Of a stretch of DNA of 49,453 nucleotides, positions 31,644 through 37,972 are shown piece by piece. The notes beneath the pieces are model-generated. The model saw nothing but the letters and a program-made list of their open reading frames with translations, was not told the origin of the DNA and ran no database searches. A program made the position numbers and the translations under genes. Origin of the DNA: Lachnospiraceae bacterium (GTDB lineage Bacteria; Bacillota; Clostridia; Lachnospirales; Lachnospiraceae); contig JAFLSW010000016.1 in the NCBI GenBank assembly GCA_022510725.1, positions 1 to 49,453 of the forward strand, written 5' to 3'. Positions within the stretch are counted from its first letter, which is position 1; each line of letters starts with the position of its first letter.

Positions 31644-32873
31644 TTATGAAATCAAATATTCTTCCCATTTATCCGAAATAGGAATACACTCTTTATAGTT
31701 ACATTTAAAGAGATTTTTCATAATATCTTGATGATGCTGCTCTACAACTGCGATCAAAATCGATTTATCACGAAGCAGTTCCTCAGCTTCAGATAATTCT
31801 ATTACTTTTATGCCGTCTATTTCTGTAGGATTCTTTGCTATATCCGAAACAATAATGAACTCCGGAACAATATTTTTCTGCTTTAAATGCGAAATAAAAG
31901 ATTTTGCTTTCGGGCCGGCTCCATAAATCACATATTTTCTATCTTCCGTGATCTCGTACCATTTAGACACCTTTTTGGTCGTAATACCTGCACCTGATGA
32001 AGCGTAAATAGCCTTAAAGTAAAATTCATATTTTAAATTATCAAAAAATTTCTCCCACAAAGGAGTCATTTTACATATTTCCCACCAATAGTCTCCATAT
32101 GCACAATTCAAATTATTCCATGGCTTTAGCGGACCTGCATAATGTATTATTTTAGGTGCATTCCATGCAGTATGTAATTCATTTTTTTCATAAACATCTT
32201 CACAGTTTATGTTCGCCTTTACTAAATTTGTTCTCGCATTATATTCAAGTGGGAAAAATTTTATTTTTCCATAACAAACACCATTAATAATATCTTGATC
32301 GGGGAACTTCATATTTTTGGGTATTTTCTCTATAAACTTATTTACAATATCATCTTGTCGCATTTTATCCAGATTCATTAACAAAACTCCGGAATTAATA
32401 TACTGTTCTAAATCCGGTAATTCTGCCTGTTTGCACCAAGCTTCATTTCCCATATCTGTCACATACGCCAAAACAGGATCTTTACACCCGGCCACATAAT
32501 GATCATCTAAAGAAATATCATATAAATCCTGTAAATCAGACAAAACTATGATATCTGTATCCAAATATAAACATTTTTTTTCAGTCAATAACCAAGGCGC
32601 TACCAGGCGAAAATAACAGCCTTTTGTAGACCTATCGGTCCAGATGGGCGAATCGTCAAAAGCATTCCCAACATTTATGAAATTCAAGTCACAAACATTA
32701 CTGTAAGGCCTCATATACTCTTTCATATTTTTTTCATATAAAAAGTCATTATCTATAAATACATAAATATTATAAAATGTATCCTTTGCCGCATAAATAC
32801 ACAGAGAGGTCATTGACACTACCGCACATTCATAATTGTTATCTGTTGCAAAAACAATGGGTATGTTTCTCAT
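31644..32873 (-). CDS. GT8 glycosyltransferase with C-terminal Rossmann-like module
   Basis: This is a cytosolic retaining glycosyltransferase of family 8 (LgtC/glycogenin-like), 409 residues. It opens with IPIVFATDNNYECAVVSM and has the DxD metal motif DTD at 105-107 (CLYLDTDIIV). YINSGVLLMNLDKM, FPDQDIINGVCYG and IIHYAGPLKPWNN follow. From about residue 311 comes the Rossmann-like module (DRKYVIYGAGPKAKSFISHL, FIIVSDIAKNPTEIDGIKVIEL, ILIAVVEQHHQDIM). The gene is visibly more AT-rich than most neighbours, for example about 28-33 % GC in sample lines near 32041 and 32281, suggesting separate acquisition. It lies 27 bp before the TarI-like gene. Galactosyl or glucosyl transfer is likely for the family; the acceptor is unknown. 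Confidence 0.92.
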   Translation of the reverse strand: MRNIPIVFATDNNYECAVVSMTSLCIYAAKDTFYNIYVFIDNDFLYEKNMKEYMRPYSNVCDLNFINVGNAFDDSPIWTDRSTKGCYFRLVAPWLLTEKKCLYLDTDIIVLSDLQDLYDISLDDHYVAGCKDPVLAYVTDMGNEAWCKQAELPDLEQYINSGVLLMNLDKMRQDDIVNKFIEKIPKNMKFPDQDIINGVCYGKIKFFPLEYNARTNLVKANINCEDVYEKNELHTAWNAPKIIHYAGPLKPWNNLNCAYGDYWWEICKMTPLWEKFFDNLKYEFYFKAIYASSGAGITTKKVSKWYEITEDRKYVIYGAGPKAKSFISHLKQKNIVPEFIIVSDIAKNPTEIDGIKVIELSEAEELLRDKSILIAVVEQHHQDIMKNLFKCNYKECIPISDKWEEYLIS

Positions 32874-32898
32874 ATTGCTATTTCCTTTTTGTCCTTTT

Positions 32899-33870
32899 CT
32901 ATTTATAAAGCAACAATTCTACAATCCACAAAACTCTCTCTAAATGATCCAGATTCATTTTGACATAAGCCGGCAGTTCCGCCTTGATTTTTTCCCGTAA
33001 TATATGGATCTTTTCAGTGTTTTGAATTTCTATGGCCGTCTCCAATGTCTTCCCGCATCGATACACATACATTCTCCGAATGATATCTAAACTCGTCTCA
33101 TTTATTCCTTGATTTTGATATTGCTTTAATATCCATTCATAGACTTCTACCCAATGCAGATTGTTTAAATTTGCCACATTGCTATGTACAATGGATCCTT
33201 CTCTTTGAAAATAATAGTACAGAGCTTTATCAATATACTGAATGTAGCTGCTATTCAGCATAAGCTCTGCCACAAATGCAATGTCATCGGCTCCGCCAAA
33301 TTCTCTTCTAAAACAGATTTTTAAAGATCCGTCATCATTCTTGATCACAGTTTTTTTGATCAGTTTTGTCCATAAATATCCGCCTACAGCTTTATAGGTA
33401 TCCCGCTCATACATATAGGGCAAAAATTCCTCTATGGACATAGGGGTTATGGGAACTTTTCTCTGATTTTCTGTCTTAACGATATCTCCCTCATAATCCA
33501 TACAATAGCTGCATGTTGCAATATCTACCTTTTCATTTTCTTCAAAAACGGATAGAAGTTTTTCATAATAATCCGGCGCAACATAATCATCAGAGTCTAC
33601 AAAACCGATGTAATCTCCTGTTGCTGCAAGCAAAGCAGTATTCCTGGCTGCTGATACCCCTTCATTTGCCTTATGGATAACCTGCATCCGTTCATCTTCC
33701 AGAGAAAGTTTGTCCAATAAAACACCCGATCCATCCGTAGAGCCATCATCTACGCAGATGATCTCAAGATTTGTATAGGTCTGACACATAATACTGCGAA
33801 GGCAGCGCTCAATATATTGTTCTGTATTATATATCGGTATGACTATGCTTATTTTTTTATTCTTTTCCAT
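32899..33870 (-). CDS. GT2 glycosyltransferase
   Basis: This is a GT-A family 2 glycosyltransferase of 323 residues. It shows ISIVIPIYNTEQYIERCLRS, IICVDDGSTDGS, NEGVSAARNTALLAATGDY and the metal site DSDD in YIGFVDSDDYV. The acceptor half contains FGGADDIAFVAEL, with the likely catalytic Asp. The C-terminus ends in a hydrophobic stretch (HLERVLWIVELLLYK) that is too short and too near the end to call a membrane anchor. Unlike the other GT2 and the GT8 in this operon it lacks the Rossmann-like module. Gaps to neighbours are 18-25 bp. Substrate unknown. Confidence 0.92.
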   Translation of the reverse strand: MEKNKKISIVIPIYNTEQYIERCLRSIMCQTYTNLEIICVDDGSTDGSGVLLDKLSLEDERMQVIHKANEGVSAARNTALLAATGDYIGFVDSDDYVAPDYYEKLLSVFEENEKVDIATCSYCMDYEGDIVKTENQRKVPITPMSIEEFLPYMYERDTYKAVGGYLWTKLIKKTVIKNDDGSLKICFRREFGGADDIAFVAELMLNSSYIQYIDKALYYYFQREGSIVHSNVANLNNLHWVEVYEWILKQYQNQGINETSLDIIRRMYVYRCGKTLETAIEIQNTEKIHILREKIKAELPAYVKMNLDHLERVLWIVELLLYK

Positions 33871-33888
33871 AATAATTTGAAAAATCCC

Positions 33889-34704
33889 TTATATCGCTTC
33901 TGTTTTAATTGCTACCACCGGATGGGTTTTTCTTTTCTCCACAGGGGGCAGCTCCATATAGTTTCCAAACTTAAAACTTAGATAACTGTCATAATCCTTG
34001 ATCCCCTGAAATACTTTTCCTTCAAACAAAGTATCTGCGCTGTTTTCATACCAGCATCTATAATATCCGTACTCACTGTTTGGGGTGGGGAAAGTAAGGA
34101 TCCTGACCATCCTTGTTTTTTTTCGCCCTGCTTTGCGGATCATATGATGATAATAGCCAAAAACCGTTTTTTCCGGTATCTTATCCAGCCATTTGTAGAC
34201 CTGCTTTTTCAGCAAATTTTTCTCCGCCAACTTTCCTACCTTTGACCATAAGATTTTTCTCACACAAAAGCATTCAAAATTTTTTAAGCTTCGCAAAAAA
34301 TAATTGTCCGGAACACTGTCCAAGGGAAATATGTCAATGAAGATTCCCTGCATATAAGGCATATGCTCCTGATACTCACGAAGAAAAAGCGTGTCTTTTC
34401 TACGCAGCTTTCCATATCCCCAGCGATATCCTTTTGTATTTCTATGATCCTGGAATACAAATCTGGTGTGGTCCAATTCTGTCTTGCAGGCTTTGCGAAA
34501 CTTCTCATATTCGGGACGAAGCAATGCCACATCTGCATCATCATCCCAGGGAATATAGCCCCCATGGCGAACGGCACCTAAAAGCGTTCCCGCTATGATA
34601 TTATATTTGATCCCACACTTTTTGCAGATCCTGTCCACCTCCAAAAGCATTTCCAGTTGGACCATCTGTACTTTTCTCAGCATTTCATCATCTAATTGCA
34701 GCAT
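33889..34704 (-). CDS. LicD family phosphotransferase
   Basis: LicD proteins transfer phosphocholine or another phospho-head group from a CDP donor to sugars; fukutin/FKRP relatives transfer ribitol phosphate. With the start at ATG 34704 (AAAGGAA upstream) this one has 271 residues. The nucleotidyltransferase-fold core is intact: CGIKYNIIAGTLLGAVRHGG (about 30-49) and YIPWDDDADVALLRPEYEKF with the catalytic Asp cluster at 54-58. Then come WGYGKLRRKDTLF and GIFIDIFPLDSVPDN, another family hallmark. It starts 13 bp after the GDPD stop. A CDP donor could come from any of the three cytidylyltransferase domains in this operon. It is soluble. Confidence 0.92.
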   Translation of the reverse strand: MLQLDDEMLRKVQMVQLEMLLEVDRICKKCGIKYNIIAGTLLGAVRHGGYIPWDDDADVALLRPEYEKFRKACKTELDHTRFVFQDHRNTKGYRWGYGKLRRKDTLFLREYQEHMPYMQGIFIDIFPLDSVPDNYFLRSLKNFECFCVRKILWSKVGKLAEKNLLKKQVYKWLDKIPEKTVFGYYHHMIRKAGRKKTRMVRILTFPTPNSEYGYYRCWYENSADTLFEGKVFQGIKDYDSYLSFKFGNYMELPPVEKRKTHPVVAIKTEAI

Positions 34705-34717
34705 TGTTCCATTCCTT

Positions 34718-35443
34718 TTACAAATACATTTCCGGTTCATTTAAGAACACATCTGTGATCCCTTTCTCTTCCAGCGTCTTAAGATCTAATCTGGTTCCTG
34801 TAGGCTTTTCCGGATAGAGATGACCTGTAAACCATGCACGCACCGGGAAGCCGGCAAGCTTTTCTTTTGGCAGATCCATTCCTCGCCAAAAAGGATGCAG
34901 GGCATCCGCCATACAACCGCCTTTTAACTTATATAGGCAATCCGAAACATTCCTATCGAGTATCCCTGTTTCTGCATCCGGATCGATCTCTTTGATCCGT
35001 TCTACGGATAAGGCGTGAAAGGAGGAATAAATCACAGAGTTATGTAAACCTCTTTTATGTACCAGATCTATGATCTTTTCTTCCATGCCTTCATAGGGAA
35101 AGATGCTGTTTTTCAACTCTATATTTAACTTAAGACCTTCTTTCAACCTATCTTCCAAAAGATCTATCACTTCCTCCATGGTAGGAATCCGCTCATACTT
35201 ACCTTTCCCTGCATCGATCCGAAGTTTCTTTAACTCTGAAAGCGTATAGCCTCTAAGTTCTCCCATTCCATCCGTCGTCCGATCCACCTTTTCATCATGA
35301 CACACTACCATAGACCCATCTTTTGTCAGCTGGATATCCAGTTCGATGCCTGTTAAACCTTTTAGACCGGCTGCTTTGGCAAAGGCTGTCAATGTATTTT
35401 CAGGATAGTTTTGACTACACCCTCTATGTGCCCAGATTTTCAT
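34718..35443 (-). CDS. Glycerophosphodiester phosphodiesterase
   Basis: This GDPD-family TIM barrel hydrolyses glycerophosphodiesters to glycerol-3-phosphate (or a related polyol phosphate) and an alcohol. With the start at ATG 35443 it has 241 residues; an in-frame GTG at 35470 is less likely. Catalytic features: IWAHRGCSQNYPENTLTAF with His/Arg and the Glu-Asn pair, GIELDIQLTKDGSMVVCHDE with metal-binding Glu/Asp and the second His, and KLNIELKN. No signal peptide, so it acts in the cytosol. Inside a CDP-polyol operon it may recycle glycerophosphodiesters into glycerol-3-phosphate for the TagD-like domain, or trim an intermediate. The first idea is inference from context. Confidence 0.93.
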   Translation of the reverse strand: MKIWAHRGCSQNYPENTLTAFAKAAGLKGLTGIELDIQLTKDGSMVVCHDEKVDRTTDGMGELRGYTLSELKKLRIDAGKGKYERIPTMEEVIDLLEDRLKEGLKLNIELKNSIFPYEGMEEKIIDLVHKRGLHNSVIYSSFHALSVERIKEIDPDAETGILDRNVSDCLYKLKGGCMADALHPFWRGMDLPKEKLAGFPVRAWFTGHLYPEKPTGTRLDLKTLEEKGITDVFLNEPEMYL

Positions 35444-35488
35444 TGTCCTATGTCTCCTTTGCTGAAACACCCGCCAAAATACTAATGC

Positions 35489-36553
35489 TTAATATGGCAA
35501 GGCATATAAGACCGTTTCTGCTGTACAATTAGTATAATGTCTTAAATACAATTTATATTCCGGTACCAGTTCCTTGATATACTTTGGAAGTTCAATCATA
35601 TCTTCTTTTTTATGATATATGCTGATAGCCAATTTGGGCCTATCTCTTTTAATGATCTCCCTGCATCCTTTTAATGCCTCTAGTTCTGCACCTTCTATAT
35701 CCATCTTGATAAAGGTCACTCTATCTTTTACTATAGAATCCAACTTGACTACTTTGATCATATTTTCATTTGCTTGTTCAGAAATACAGGAAATTCCTGT
35801 CCCTCTTGAATCAAATCCTATGGTAGTATCATCACTATACAATCCGGCATTGATCAAATGAAGATTTAGTTCAGGATGTTTCTCTTTTATTTTCATACAT
35901 CTATCATAGGAAACATCATCCGGTTCGAAAGCATAAATTTTAAAATCCGAAACACCTGCTTCCTTACAATACTTTGCAAATCGAAGGCTGGTAGACAAAT
36001 CCAGCACTCCTGCATCAATAAAACATTCTCCCTCGTCATACCGAATGAAATCATCAAAGTATTGTTTGTCTGATAGATAAACAGGTAGACATTCCCGATA
36101 TAATTCAATGTCTTTCCGATTCATCCCGGATGAAACAGCGCTTTCGATACAACTATAGGCAACCTCTGCATCTCCCATTGAAATAATCAAACAACCTATT
36201 TGGCGGAAATCCACTTGGTCCAAACAGTGAACAGAAATCCCTGAAACCTCGGTCTTATTTGGGTCTTTATCCAGAATGCCTGCTATATTGATTTGATGCT
36301 CCTCTAATAACAGGAGAATTCTTCTACAATTTATTCCTGCTCCCCATATCCAAATATTTGACTTATCTTTCACTCTGGCAACCAGTTCGGTTTCTTTGCC
36401 GCGATAATCATAATTTCCTCTCAACTCAGGAATATAGGCCTCTATAATTTCTTTGAAGGGCTCAAAATCACCGGTCTCATTATATTCCATCCTTTTGTTA
36501 AAAATAAATTTAGATTCTTCATCCTCCAACCAGGACAATATAAGATTTTTCAT
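35489..36553 (-). CDS. FkbM family methyltransferase with N-terminal Rossmann-like module
   Basis: This soluble SAM-dependent methyltransferase has 354 residues. Residues 64-160 are the recurrent Rossmann-like module (KSNIWIWGAGINCRRILLLL, GILDKDPNKTEVSGISV, IGCLIISMGDAEVAYS). The FkbM catalytic part is 175-345: GECFIDAGVLDLSTSLRFAK (SAM loop), YAFEPDDVSYDRCMK, and the family hallmark FIKMDIEGAELEALKG (282-297). It ends HYTNCTAETVLYALPY, also typical. GGAGAGAG precedes the ATG. A 69-bp gap separates it from the fusion gene upstream. It probably O-methylates a sugar or polyol of the glycan. The gene is AT-rich like the GT8 gene. Confidence 0.92.
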   Translation of the reverse strand: MKNLILSWLEDEESKFIFNKRMEYNETGDFEPFKEIIEAYIPELRGNYDYRGKETELVARVKDKSNIWIWGAGINCRRILLLLEEHQINIAGILDKDPNKTEVSGISVHCLDQVDFRQIGCLIISMGDAEVAYSCIESAVSSGMNRKDIELYRECLPVYLSDKQYFDDFIRYDEGECFIDAGVLDLSTSLRFAKYCKEAGVSDFKIYAFEPDDVSYDRCMKIKEKHPELNLHLINAGLYSDDTTIGFDSRGTGISCISEQANENMIKVVKLDSIVKDRVTFIKMDIEGAELEALKGCREIIKRDRPKLAISIYHKKEDMIELPKYIKELVPEYKLYLRHYTNCTAETVLYALPY

Positions 36554-36622
36554 ACATTTCTCTCTCCACTATATAAATACATAATTGACTTTTTACTATT
36601 AAACTTGTAGGGTTGTTCCATG

Positions 36623-37960
36623 CTATTTTTCTCCCTTTACCGCCAGAAACATCTCCATAATCTCCGCCATCTTAATGGATTCACCCCGCGTCAGTTTAAA
36701 CTCACTTTTGGCGCTTCCGTTTATCATAGACAAAAAGTCACTGAGCTCATAGCGCAAGCCATCTCCCAAAAACCTGGCGGAAAACTTCTCCACATCACCG
36801 GGATTTTCACGGCGCACCTCAAAATAATTGGTTTTCCACCAAGGTGCCTCCACCAGGATATATCCTTTTGTTCCGGAGATGATCAATTGTCCTTCGGACT
36901 TGACTCCCAAGCCACATGTAACAGTGGCTAGCGCATTGGGATATTTAAAGTAAGCCTTTGTCAGGATATCCAGCCCATTGCTGCCTGTTACGGTATCAAA
37001 GCTGACCCTTTCGTACTCATGTCCCAACAGCTTCATAATGGGCAGCATACAGTAACTGCCAAGTTCCAAAAAGCTTCCGCCGTATTGCAGGTCTGTCAGT
37101 TCTCTGCTGTTTTCATCCTCCAGTTTTGTAAAGCAGGCATCAATGCTCTTAATACTGCCTATGGCACCGCTGCAGGCAATTCCCAAAAGCTTTTCAAAGC
37201 CCGGACAATAGGCCGTCTTGATCCCTTCAAACAGGATCAGATTGCGCCGCTTGGCACAGTCGAACAGTTCCTCCGCCTGGATTTTTTTTAACACCATAGG
37301 CTTTTCACACAATACATGTTTTCCCTGCAAAAGAGATGCCTTAATATACTCATAGTGAGTCTCGTGGGGCGATGCAATATAAACGGCATCCACTGCACGG
37401 AAAAACTGTTCTAAGCTTTCGTAATAATTGATGTCATAGTTCTTTGCAAATGCAGCGGCACTTTCAATGTGAGGATTGTATACACCTTGCACACTGATAC
37501 CGCTGACCCTTCCTGCTTCAGGAATGAAGCGCCTTGCGATCCTGCCGGTACCGATGATCCCGATCCTTTGGATGCGCTTATTCTGCTCCCGCAGCATGGT
37601 GCTGGAAATATCCTTGGTGCGCTCCAGATAGACTACCTGACAGTAATCCTTCAGATAGTCAAACTGACCTACCCAGTCCGAACCAACCGTAAAGATATCG
37701 ACATCATATTTTTTAATATCTCGGAATTTCTGACCGGCTGATTCCTCAATAACGATCTCATCTGCAAACCCTGTTTTTTTTACATTTTCTATCCTTGTCA
37801 TCAGGGAATCAATTACATTCAATTTTCCCCTTGCCTGGTCGTATTCTTCTGTGGTAACGCCTACGATCAGATAGTCTCCCAGTTTTTTTGCTCTTTCCAA
37901 TAATCGATAATGACCTTCATGAAACAGGTCAAAGGTTCCATATGTAATGACTTTTACCAT
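36623..37960 (-). CDS. Fusion of TagD-like glycerol-3-phosphate cytidylyltransferase and Gfo/Idh/MocA oxidoreductase
   Basis: This 445-residue soluble protein joins two enzymes. Residues 1-128 are a TagD-type cytidylyltransferase: VITYGTFDLFHEGHYRLLER with HxGH at 14-17, LGDYLIVGVTTEEY, FTVGSDWVGQFDYL, and TKDISSTMLRE in place of RTEGISTT. The length matches free-standing TagD. Residues 131-445 are a Gfo/Idh/MocA NAD(P)-dependent oxidoreductase: RIGIIGTGRIARRFIPEA, YIASPHETHYEYIKASL, and HVLCEKPMVLKK with the catalytic lysine. An oxidoreductase joined to a CDP-polyol synthase recalls bifunctional Acs1/TarJ-TarI proteins, which reduce a keto-pentose phosphate and then cytidylylate it; here both folds are different ones. 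A CDP-alditol is the likely product. It sits 12 bp after the preceding gene. Confidence 0.9.
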   Translation of the reverse strand: MVKVITYGTFDLFHEGHYRLLERAKKLGDYLIVGVTTEEYDQARGKLNVIDSLMTRIENVKKTGFADEIVIEESAGQKFRDIKKYDVDIFTVGSDWVGQFDYLKDYCQVVYLERTKDISSTMLREQNKRIQRIGIIGTGRIARRFIPEAGRVSGISVQGVYNPHIESAAAFAKNYDINYYESLEQFFRAVDAVYIASPHETHYEYIKASLLQGKHVLCEKPMVLKKIQAEELFDCAKRRNLILFEGIKTAYCPGFEKLLGIACSGAIGSIKSIDACFTKLEDENSRELTDLQYGGSFLELGSYCMLPIMKLLGHEYERVSFDTVTGSNGLDILTKAYFKYPNALATVTCGLGVKSEGQLIISGTKGYILVEAPWWKTNYFEVRRENPGDVEKFSARFLGDGLRYELSDFLSMINGSAKSEFKLTRGESIKMAEIMEMFLAVKGEK

Positions 37961-37972
37961 GACTTTTCTCCC

